From Candidatus Methylomirabilota bacterium (GTDB lineage: Bacteria; Methylomirabilota; Methylomirabilia; Methylomirabilales; CSP1-5): a stretch of DNA of 5,010 nt. The translations under genes were made by a program, and so were the position numbers. This document shows positions 1 through 3,929 of this stretch, in pieces. The notes under the pieces are model-generated. The model worked only from the letters and a program-made list of their open reading frames with translations, was not told the DNA's origin and did not search any database. The DNA lies in NCBI GenBank assembly GCA_023249165.1, contig JAHFDE010000136.1, positions 1 through 5,010 of the forward strand. Direction: 5' to 3'. Numbering within the stretch: position 1 is the first letter of the stretch; each line of letters starts with the position of its first letter.

Positions 1-55
1 GTGAGCGGAGGATCGCTTCTAGGGCCTGCCGTTGTTTCGGACTCAGGCTCTTCAT
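1..55 (-). CDS. LexA-like repressor, N-terminal fragment (runs off the window)
   Basis: Only the first 18 codons are present, reading MKSLSPKQRQALEAILRS. LexA proteins typically begin with a short stretch of the type M-K-x-L-T-P-R-Q-R-x-V-L-x-x-I, the first helix of their winged-helix DNA-binding domain, and this fragment fits that pattern. If it is LexA, it would be a cytoplasmic SOS repressor that cleaves itself when RecA is activated. The ATG at 55-53 is chosen because GAGGG lies 6 nt upstream and because a promoter and two dyads sit just before it, as expected for an autoregulated repressor. The identification rests on 18 residues. Another winged-helix regulator with a similar first helix is possible, and the diagnostic catalytic Ser/Lys region is outside the window. 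Confidence 0.5.
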   Translation of the reverse strand, partial: MKSLSPKQRQALEAILRS

Positions 56-56
56 A

Positions 57-77
57 GGGGTCCCTCGCTGGGACCCC
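57..77 (-). promoter_or_regulatory. Perfect 8-bp hairpin covering the ribosome binding site of the LexA-like gene
   Basis: Arms GGGGTCCC (57-64) and GGGACCCC (70-77) pair perfectly around a 5-nt loop. The hairpin ends one base before the ATG at 55. On the minus strand the likely Shine-Dalgarno GAGGG spans 66-62, so it is partly in the loop and partly in the 3' arm. In the mRNA the folded form would hide the ribosome binding site. It could equally act as a DNA operator. The structure is seen directly; the function is inferred. Confidence 0.55.
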
Positions 78-80
78 ATG

Positions 81-109
81 GATAACCTGTGTTATCTATA
101 CCCTGTCAA
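81..109 (-). promoter_or_regulatory. Promoter -35 box and dyad operator candidate for the LexA-like gene
   Basis: A perfect TTGACA (minus strand, 104-109) lies upstream of the LexA-like start. Between it and the gene is a perfect dyad, GATAAC-N4-GTTATC (81-96), at the place where a -10 box with a 17-bp spacer would fall. The -10 hexamer itself is poor (GTTATC). A repressor bound to the dyad would block polymerase, the usual arrangement for autoregulation. The dyad does not match the SOS boxes I know (for example CTGT-N8-ACAG or GAAC-N4-GTTC). Confidence 0.5.
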
Positions 110-405
110 GCACAAAATATCGGGGAGCGAAAGGAGGTGTATTGGTGTGCTAAATAAAATTTAATGTTTTTTCGAGAAAATACTCACTAACTCTTTAAAA
201 AACAAGACTTCTCACTCCGTTCATATGGAATCAATCACTTAGCCTCCGAAAGGTGTCCGGTATCTTTCTTCGTCGCACCACCATGTCTAACGGAATATCC
301 CTTTCCCCGAAGGTGCCAGCACCTGGGAAGTGACATAGAGACTTCTGACCCGCCTTCTGCGATCCCCGAACGTAACCCCAGAACTCATGAGGCTGAGGCG
401 GCGTC
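110..405. other. Intergenic gap with an AT-rich core
   Basis: About 300 bases between the end of the zinc-ribbon reading frame and the LexA-like promoter. Bases 145-215 are strikingly AT-rich (runs such as AAATTTAA, TTTTTT and AAAAAA), unlike the GC-rich surroundings. Bases 311-324 form a small dyad, AGGTGC-CA-GCACCT. A 63-codon open frame on the minus strand at 231-422 starts with GTG, lacks a good ribosome binding site and overlaps the restored end of the zinc-ribbon gene, so I do not call it. No convincing gene or intrinsic terminator is visible. The AT-rich part could serve as an UP-element-like or curved region for the downstream promoter. Confidence 0.4.
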
Positions 406-808
406 TTACGACTTGGGCCCACTGCTAATATGCCTCAGTTCCTCCAGTGATTTTGCACTTGGATAGCCACAGAATTGGCAGGCACTCCTGATTGGCCGGA
501 AAGTATTTGCTGCATTTGATGCAGTGAACATAAAGATATTGCAGGTATGACCACGTCCCTTGCCATTTCGTTGCTTCAGCGGGTCCGATGCTCGTCATCG
601 CACTAATCTTATCCCGATAGAGATCAAAGACTGCCTTGAAGGTTTCTCCATTTCGTCGGTGAAAAGGGAGCGATAGTCGATACATAACATACCCCGAGAC
701 GAGCAAAGCCACGCCCCCCAACGCGGTGCCCAAACAGGTCCTGAAGGGGAGATGGGGGAGGGGGACAGAAAGTGTCCTCAGAAGCGGATGGGAAGCGGAT
801 GGGGTCAA
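406..808 (-). pseudogene. Membrane-anchored zinc-ribbon protein, broken by a +1 frameshift
   Basis: The uninterrupted frame runs 808-425 (127 codons): a proline-rich start, a membrane helix at about residues 26-46, a basic stretch (FHRRNGE), a soluble segment, then HCIKCSKYFPANQ with Cys96-x2-Cys99. After Gln107 this frame reads ECLPILWLSKC and ends at 425 with no zinc-ribbon partner. In the adjacent frame, from about 486 to the TAA at 406-408, the same strand reads SACQFCGYPSAKS and onwards, supplying the missing C-x2-C. Skipping one base at about 481-490 restores C-x2-C-x10-C-x2-C, a textbook zinc ribbon, in a product of about 133 residues. The start is uncertain. The TTG at 808 has no good ribosome binding site; a TTG at 733, with AGGA 5 nt upstream, would start right at the membrane helix. 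The 5' end also lies on the disturbed junction with the GlsB gene. It could be a pseudogene, an assembly error or, less likely, programmed frameshifting. No function can be assigned. Confidence 0.7.
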
Positions 809-1043
809 ATCTTTTGTTGACTAATTCTGCTACGGAAGCTACCGGGTGACCCGTGGCCATGACCAGGTTTCCCAGGAGACCGGTCGCATGCAGACCGAAC
901 AGGTTGAAGAGGAAACCGCCCAACAACGCCCCGATGACACCGACGACGAGATCGCCGATTAACCCGAAGCCACCACCCTTCATAATCTGACCGGCCAGCC
1001 ACCCCGCGGCGAGCCCGATCAGCAAAAACCAAAAAATGTGCAT
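624..1043 (-). CDS. GlsB/YeaQ/YmgE-family membrane protein (transglycosylase-associated) with aberrant C-terminus
   Basis: The first 64 or so residues are classic for the family. They start MHIFWFLLIGLAAGWLAG and continue with QIMKGGGFGLIGDLVVGVIG and a second glycine-rich membrane helix ending GLLGNLVMAT. These are small inner-membrane proteins of about 80-85 residues with three helices, often induced by stress; their biochemical role is unknown. The ATG at 1043 has AGAGGAGG about 5 nt upstream. Where relatives have a third helix and a short basic tail, this protein instead reads GHPVASVAELVNKRFDPIRF, which is hydrophilic, then runs on for about 55 residues through the start of the zinc-ribbon gene in another frame. 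The stop at 624 therefore gives an unlikely 139-residue product. Removing one copy of the 11-bp duplication at 781-802 would end it after 84 residues. The family call is secure; integrity is doubtful. Confidence 0.8.
   Translation of the reverse strand: MHIFWFLLIGLAAGWLAGQIMKGGGFGLIGDLVVGVIGALLGGFLFNLFGLHATGLLGNLVMATGHPVASVAELVNKRFDPIRFPSASEDTFCPPPPSPLQDLFGHRVGGRGFARLGVCYVSTIAPFSPTKWRNLQGSL
781..802. repeat. 11-bp perfect tandem duplication
   Basis: GAAGCGGATGG occurs twice back to back (781-791 and 792-802). Eleven is not a multiple of three, so the duplication changes the reading frame of the GlsB-family gene. With one copy, that frame would meet TGA directly after FDPIRF. It also lies at the edge of the zinc-ribbon frame. 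Confidence 0.85.
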
Positions 1044-1151
1044 CGTTTCCTCCTCTGAGCTTACTTACGTCAATCGCCTGTGTGGGACCCCTTTCCGTGG
1101 GATCAACGCCCTCCCCAAGCACTTCTCCAGCGAGCGAGCCGAGGAGCGCCG

Positions 1152-1187
1152 CCCTCCCCGCTTCCCTGTCGCACCCCCGCCCGACCC
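1152..1187 (-). other. G-quadruplex-type motif between mazF and the GlsB-family gene
   Basis: On the minus strand this stretch carries six runs of three to five G: complements of the C runs at 1185-1187, 1180-1182, 1174-1178, 1164-1166, 1156-1159 and 1152-1154. The loops are 1-7 nt, so it meets the usual G3+N1-7 pattern. It lies in the 177-bp gap between the mazF stop and the GlsB-family start, where it would be in the leader of the GlsB-family transcript. I see no clear intrinsic terminator for mazEF and no clear promoter for the GlsB-family gene in this gap. Confidence 0.5.
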
Positions 1188-1220
1188 TACCGCTCACCAT
1201 CCGATGGCTCCGCAAGAGGA

Positions 1221-1544
1221 TTATTCGGCAAACATTTCGGCCAGGGCTGCCAAGACTTCCTGCTGCGTCGACGGGCTGATTCGGCCCAGCCTTTTGACGA
1301 GCCGCGCCCGATCCACGGTCCGCAACTGATCCAGCACGATCTGCCCAGATTTGCCTTGAAACCGACAGGGAATTCGGGTCGGATAAGGACGGCCTTTGGT
1401 CGTCATCGGGGCGACGAGCACGGTGGCGATGTGGGCATTCATCTCGTCCGGCGAGACGACCAAGCATGGGCGGGTCTTCTTGATTTCGCTCCCGATGGTG
1501 GGATCCAGGGCAACCAGATAGACGTCGAAGCGCCTGACTACCAC
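1221..1544 (-). CDS. mazF: MazF/PemK-family mRNA interferase toxin
   Basis: The 107-residue product is a compact PemK/MazF beta-barrel ribonuclease, which cleaves mRNA at short sequence motifs when freed from its antitoxin. It opens MVVRRFDVYLVALDPTIGSE, followed by KKTRPCLVVSPDEMN, VAPMTTKG and the later block GQIVLDQLRTVDRARLVKRLG, all hallmarks of the family. Arg25 of TRPCLVV and Thr48 of PMTTKG correspond to the conserved catalytic Arg and Thr/Ser positions. The GTG at 1544 is chosen because it gives the standard MVVxRFDVYLV start and overlaps the antitoxin stop by 7 nt, so translation is probably coupled. In-frame GTGs at 1550 and 1565 are less likely. The gene follows the antitoxin gene in the same operon and nothing in it looks damaged. 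Confidence 0.93.
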   Translation of the reverse strand: MVVRRFDVYLVALDPTIGSEIKKTRPCLVVSPDEMNAHIATVLVAPMTTKGRPYPTRIPCRFQGKSGQIVLDQLRTVDRARLVKRLGRISPSTQQEVLAALAEMFAE

Positions 1545-1798
1545 TCCCACTCTTCCCGGTCCCACTTGCTCACTACTGGCTTGTCAAGAAGGCGGTCATC
1601 TCGGTGCTCGGCCATCGACCGAAACGCCTCCTCCCATCCCTCGCGGGGCCGCTGGGCTCGGCGAATGACCAGCCTGTCTTTCTGAACAGCAAGCTCGACT
1701 TCGTCGTCGAGGTCGAGCTGATCCAGCCAGACCTTGGGGATGCGGATCCCCCGGGAGTTTCCGATCCGCACCACTCGGGCCTTAAGGACTTTCCCCAT
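1538..1798 (-). CDS. mazE: MazE-type antitoxin (AbrB/SpoVT-like DNA-binding)
   Basis: The 86-residue product binds and neutralises MazF and, with it, represses its own promoter. Residues 1-45 form a swapped-hairpin AbrB/MazE domain: MGKVLKARVVRIGNSRGIRI, then PKVWLDQLDL, then the acidic-to-basic run DEVELAVQKDRLVIRR. The second half is charged and ends PVVSKWDREEWEW, an acidic, tryptophan-rich tail of the kind that wraps over the MazF active groove. The ATG at 1798 is preferred over an in-frame TTG at 1813: GGAGG ends 8 nt before the ATG, and the protein then starts MGKV as relatives do. Antitoxin first, toxin second, with overlap, is the normal mazEF order. A strong promoter with a dyad lies just upstream. 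Confidence 0.92.
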   Translation of the reverse strand: MGKVLKARVVRIGNSRGIRIPKVWLDQLDLDDEVELAVQKDRLVIRRAQRPREGWEEAFRSMAEHRDDRLLDKPVVSKWDREEWEW

Positions 1799-1826
1799 TT
1801 GTTCAACCTCCAAACCAATACGGCGT

Positions 1827-1876
1827 AATTACATTGTAATTCTCGATTCATCGCCTGTCAAGATCGAAGAATCGAG
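1827..1876 (-). promoter_or_regulatory. mazEF promoter with two operator candidates
   Basis: On the minus strand TTGACA (1856-1861) is followed after exactly 17 bp by TACAAT (1833-1838), a near-consensus sigma70 promoter. Transcription should begin near 1826, giving a leader of about 28 nt. Two dyads overlap it. A perfect 7+1+7 palindrome AATTACATTGTAATT (1827-1841) covers the -10 box. An 8-bp inverted repeat (CTCGATTC at 1842-1849 and GAATCGAG at 1869-1876) brackets the -35 box. MazE/MazF complexes are known to autorepress, so these are the obvious binding-site candidates. Confidence 0.8.
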
Positions 1877-1914
1877 GGAAATGCGAGATCCTGTCCCCGA
1901 AAATGCTGGACGAT

Positions 1915-2205
1915 CTAGTCGCCTGGTCGGCCGAGGTACCAATCGTCCGGAATCGGCATATCGAGGCGGGACAGTTCGGGTTCGGACACATCGGGTTTGA
2001 CCGCGAAGGAGGATCTTGCAGTAACCTGCTGCTCGCGGATGGCTTCTAGCTCGTCACGGATGTCTTTGAGCTTGTTCAAGATTTCGTTCACTCCCAACAG
2101 CCACCGCAGGATCCACACGCCTAAGACGAGTGCTATCACTCCTGCACTGGCCCAGAAGAGCAGCATCAGGAGGCTAGAGATGCTAGACGGTATAATCTGC
2201 CCCAT
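1915..2205 (-). CDS. Small single-helix membrane protein with coiled coil, unknown function
   Basis: I do not recognise this 96-residue protein. A strongly hydrophobic helix spans about residues 8-37 (LLMLLFWASAGVIALVLGVW and on). It is followed by a heptad-like charged stretch at about 39-60 (NEILNKLKDIRDELEAIREQ), a probable short coiled coil facing the cytoplasm, and a flexible acidic tail ending DDWYLGRPGD. That layout suits a small membrane anchor or oligomerising partner protein. The ATG at 2205 follows AAAAAAGGAG with 8-9 nt spacing, an excellent ribosome binding site. It lies 170 bp after the two-gene unit at 2375-2844 and ends about 40 bp before the mazEF promoter. I found no promoter of its own, so it may be read through from upstream. 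Confidence 0.75.
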   Translation of the reverse strand: MGQIIPSSISSLLMLLFWASAGVIALVLGVWILRWLLGVNEILNKLKDIRDELEAIREQQVTARSSFAVKPDVSEPELSRLDMPIPDDWYLGRPGD

Positions 2206-2374
2206 GGTCGTGGCTCCTTTTTTCCGATTGCTTTCGTGGTCGCCTTCGGGGATGCAGGTTACGCTTCAGACCGAGGAACCGTGCGGTCCACATCACCCAC
2301 ACCTCCCTTCTTCAAGAAGCAAAACGCCTTCCGGGCCGCACTCGCAGTCCGCTTGCAGCTCCCTTCGCTCTGTC
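2206..2374. other. Intergenic region with a short arginine-rich ORF and a small palindrome
   Basis: No sigma70 promoter or convincing terminator is visible. Bases 2307-2319 form the palindrome CTTCTT-C-AAGAAG, not followed by a T run. A 36-codon minus-strand ORF (2183-2293) starts with ATG 8 nt after GGAGG. Its product, MWTARFLGLKRNLHPRRRP and on, is very basic and overlaps the first codons of the membrane-protein gene. It may be chance or a small upstream coding unit. Confidence 0.3.
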
Positions 2375-2575
2375 CTAACCCTTATGACCTGCAAGCAGTT
2401 TCCGAACCGCAGGGACTAAGTCCACCGGGATCTCCATCACCGTGTAATTACGGTCCTCAAAGGCAGCTTCGTCCTCGGCGACAACTTCCTCCTCGGCCTG
2501 CTCCTCATAGTGAGCCAGAACCTTGCGAACCCTTTCTTCATCCCATCCGGGTGGGAATCTGTTTCGTCCGCTCAT
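2375..2575 (-). CDS. Putative antitoxin-like partner of the DUF4258-type protein
   Basis: This is a 66-residue, mostly acidic protein beginning MSGRNRFPPGWDEERVRKVL. The middle is very rich in Glu/Asp (HYEEQAEEEVVAEDEAAFED). The end, TVMEIPVDLVPAVRKLLAGH, resembles the short strand-plus-helix often seen in small antitoxins and regulators. The start ATG at 2575 overlaps the upstream stop as ATGA (2572-2575), so the two genes are translationally coupled; AGGGAGAGGAG lies just before it. Small acidic proteins paired with basic DUF4258/RelE-like proteins are commonly antitoxins, but this role is inferred from size, charge and coupling, not from a known domain. The gene is second in the pair, the reverse of mazEF but as in HigBA and BrnTA. 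Confidence 0.72.
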   Translation of the reverse strand: MSGRNRFPPGWDEERVRKVLAHYEEQAEEEVVAEDEAAFEDRNYTVMEIPVDLVPAVRKLLAGHKG

Positions 2576-2844
2576 CTCCTCTCCCTCTTCCGCATGCGCC
2601 TTCGGTATGCCAATAAGGGCTTGCCTTTCACCTCGTAAGCCGTGATGACAAAGACCCCGGCAGGCTCCGGAACATAGATGACCCGCAAGTAGCGACCTGC
2701 TTCCGTCTGACCAATTGCCACCCGGGAGCCTTCCCGTCCAGGCCGATCCTCCCCTGGCCTGTCCTCAACCTCGGCCTCGTCAACCTCATGCTTGTAGATA
2801 TGCGGCTGTCCACTTTGTGGATCGATGTAATAGCGGACCTGCAA
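2572..2844 (-). CDS. DUF4258-type protein, probable toxin of a coupled pair
   Basis: The 90-residue product starts MQVRYYIDPQSGQPHIYKHE. Its second half, GQTEAGRYLRVIYVPEPAG with VFVITAYEVKGKPLLAYRRR, is the pattern of DUF4258 proteins, small RelE/BrnT-like folds usually found in toxin-antitoxin settings: a His near the start, an R-Y-L-x-V-I-Y strand, and a V-I-T-A-Y strand before a basic tail. The TTG at 2844 is chosen because AGAGG lies about 6 nt upstream and the domain starts there. In relatives I expect a few residues between EVED and RPGEDRPG; here the text reads EVEDRPGEDRPGREG, with a DRPGEDRPG echo, so a small deletion is possible. The strongly basic end (YRRRMRKRERR) may contact RNA. 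Function as a toxin is inferred from family and pairing. Confidence 0.75.
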   Translation of the reverse strand: MQVRYYIDPQSGQPHIYKHEVDEAEVEDRPGEDRPGREGSRVAIGQTEAGRYLRVIYVPEPAGVFVITAYEVKGKPLLAYRRRMRKRERR

Positions 2845-2927
2845 GACCGCCTCTCAATCGGTACGCTCAGAGATGCTACCCCCCACGTGATAGCCGCGCA
2901 TATCGGCGGGAAGGGACTACAAGGGAC

Positions 2928-2956
2928 AGTATACAGCATCGGTCCTCCGTTTTGAA
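2928..2956 (-). promoter_or_regulatory. Candidate promoter of the DUF4258-type pair
   Basis: On the minus strand TTCAAA (2951-2956) is followed after 17 bp by TATACT (2928-2933), five of six matches to the -10 consensus and four of six to the -35. The implied transcript starts near 2921 and has a leader of about 75 nt before the TTG start at 2844. Confidence 0.5.
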
Positions 2957-3011
2957 TTTCCTAGGTCTGGCGTCGGCCACCCCACCTTTCGCAGGATCAG
3001 CGCCCTTCTCT

Positions 3012-3057
3012 GCCGCCTTCGTAGGGAGCGAGCGGAGCCATTCGCTCGTGAAGCGGC
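3012..3057. repeat. Imperfect long inverted repeat after the 141-residue protein gene
   Basis: Nested arms pair across this stretch: GCCGC (3012-3016) with GCGGC (3053-3057), TTC (3018-3020) with GAA (3050-3052), and CGAGCG (3029-3034) with CGCTCG (3043-3048). It lies 22 bp past the stop of the gene at 3079. No T run follows on either strand, so it is not a standard intrinsic terminator, though it may stabilise the 3' end of the message. Confidence 0.4.
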
Positions 3058-3078
3058 GGGAGGCCGATGGCCCTCGCG

Positions 3079-3504
3079 TCAGTCCTCGGCAAAGGGAACG
3101 ATGCGGTCCCAGTCGCTCATCTCTACGCCGTAGGTGAAATGCTCCTCGCCCTCGAGGTCATACCACAGCCGCCACGTGCGACTGTGTTGGTCCCGGAATG
3201 AGGGAATATAGATGGCGGCCAACCGAAAGCGTTCCTGCGGTGGGTGATCCTCCCGATAGGCACTCAGGGCCTGGCGAATCCCCGGCTCGAGCTCGGCGTA
3301 TCGCGCGGACAGTTCATCAAAGAAATGGCGCTGGGCCTGGGTGGGGCCGCCCTCATCCCCGTCCACCAGGAGCTGTACGGGCTCGTAGCCTGGAAAGCGG
3401 AATGCACGGTTCTCCCAGCACCCCTCCGATGTCATGGAGATGGTCCCGAAGCTCCGGTCGTCGAGACTCGGTCGGGGCGTGCGCCCAAACGGACGTAATA
3501 TCAT
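3079..3504 (-). CDS. Conserved-looking hypothetical protein, 141 residues
   Basis: I cannot name the family with confidence. The protein is soluble and acidic, with no signal peptide or membrane helix. Recognisable blocks are FGTISMTSEGCWENRAFRF near residues 19-37, VQLLVDGDEGGPTQAQRHFF with DELSARYAEL, a central FRLAAIYIPSF, then WRLWYDLEGEEHFTYGVEMS and a C-terminal DWDRIVPFAED. This layout fits a small family of uncharacterised proteins that often sit in accessory regions next to toxin or immunity genes, but that is a recollection of style, not a match. The ATG at 3504 has GGGAAG about 7 nt upstream and keeps the whole FGT block; an internal ATG at 3435 would cut it. A strong terminator stands just upstream, so it should have its own promoter in the short gap 3505-3535, but I see no good one. 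Confidence 0.8.
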   Translation of the reverse strand: MILRPFGRTPRPSLDDRSFGTISMTSEGCWENRAFRFPGYEPVQLLVDGDEGGPTQAQRHFFDELSARYAELEPGIRQALSAYREDHPPQERFRLAAIYIPSFRDQHSRTWRLWYDLEGEEHFTYGVEMSDWDRIVPFAED

Positions 3505-3539
3505 GACTGACTTCCCATGATGCTCTGCGTCTGTGAACG

Positions 3540-3570
3540 AAAAACGGCGGCCCGCCGAAAGCGGGCCGCC
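3540..3570 (-). terminator. Rho-independent terminator of the SWIB-like small gene
   Basis: Perfect 10-bp arms GGCGGCCCGC (3546-3555) and GCGGGCCGCC (3561-3570) enclose a 5-nt loop. On the minus strand the stem is followed by G then TTTTT (3544-3540). The T run exists only on this strand, so it ends transcription coming from 3787. A second tight hairpin, AGGCGC-AG-GCGCCT (3586-3599), overlaps the stop codon of that gene. Confidence 0.9.
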
Positions 3571-3598
3571 AGAGAGCGATGGGACAGGCGCAGGCGCC

Positions 3599-3787
3599 TC
3601 AGCGGCGCTTGCCGAGCTTCTTCCGCTTCACGTACGTCCAGAGCTTCTTCGTCATGACCGAGGGTCCGATAGGGACGCTCCCGAAGACCGACTCAAGCGT
3701 GTCCTTGCGCCCCTTGAAGCTGATCGAATAGCCTCCGAACGCCTTCTTCGACCCTTTAGCCCTTTTCCTCTTTCTCGCCTTCGCCAT
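3599..3787 (-). CDS. Small basic protein matching the first half of a SWIB domain
   Basis: This is a 62-residue, very basic protein. Residues 1-15 are a Lys/Arg-rich tail (MAKARKRKRAKGSKK). Residues 30-58 read TLESVFGSVPIGPSVMTKKL then WTYVKRKKL. This matches the first half of bacterial SWIB/MDM2-like proteins, where a lysine-rich N-tail precedes a motif like LAxVVGxxPLPRTExxKKLWxYIKKxxL. The second half of that domain is missing, so the protein is about half the usual length. Stand-alone SWIB proteins are thought to bind DNA or chromatin-like complexes; here DNA or RNA binding is plausible from charge alone. The ATG at 3787 has GGAGGAGG about 5-7 nt upstream. With its own promoter and a strong terminator it is a self-contained transcription unit, so it is probably a complete gene rather than a fragment. 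Confidence 0.8.
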   Translation of the reverse strand: MAKARKRKRAKGSKKAFGGYSISFKGRKDTLESVFGSVPIGPSVMTKKLWTYVKRKKLGKRR

Positions 3788-3835
3788 TCACTCCTCCTCC
3801 CTTGTTAGCGGTCAGGCCCCCATGGCCTTCGGGAC

Positions 3836-3864
3836 CTAATACTACTACATATAGGATGGGTCAA
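3836..3864 (-). promoter_or_regulatory. Candidate promoter of the SWIB-like small gene
   Basis: On the minus strand TTGACC (3859-3864) is followed after 17 bp by TATTAG (3836-3841). The -35 box is near-consensus, the -10 box moderate (four of six). An AT-rich stretch lies upstream, and the 8-bp direct repeat AATACTAC occurs at 3838-3845 and 3873-3880. The leader would be about 40 nt. Confidence 0.5.
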
Positions 3865-3929
3865 CAAGAAAAAATACTACCAGTAGGGGTGGCCCTTCAG
3901 GTACAGCCACTCGTTAGACGGAGAACTCG

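Noticed and set aside
231..422. 63-codon minus-strand ORF starting with GTG
   Set aside because: Weak ribosome binding site, and it overlaps the restored end of the zinc-ribbon gene; no recognisable motif.
747..767. G-rich plus-strand run inside the zinc-ribbon gene
   Set aside because: Only three G tracts of four or more, one short of a standard quadruplex motif.
805..1467. Long minus-strand open frame of 220 codons
   Set aside because: It runs through mazF and the GlsB-family gene in another frame; arginine-rich, low-complexity product and no ribosome binding site.
1080..1685. Plus-strand open frame of 201 codons across mazEF
   Set aside because: Antisense shadow of two well-supported genes; composition typical of the reverse strand of GC-rich coding DNA.
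2191..2196. Perfect TATAAT on the plus strand
   Set aside because: The hexamer 17 bp upstream is AGGAGG, no -35 box, and no plus-strand gene follows.
2206..2374. Possible tRNA or small structured RNA in the gap
   Set aside because: No cloverleaf arms or T-loop signature found, and only short palindromes.
2628..2939. 103-codon minus-strand ORF with GGAGG before its ATG
   Set aside because: Most of it is a shadow of the DUF4258-type gene, and the likely -10 box (2928-2933) lies inside its first codons.
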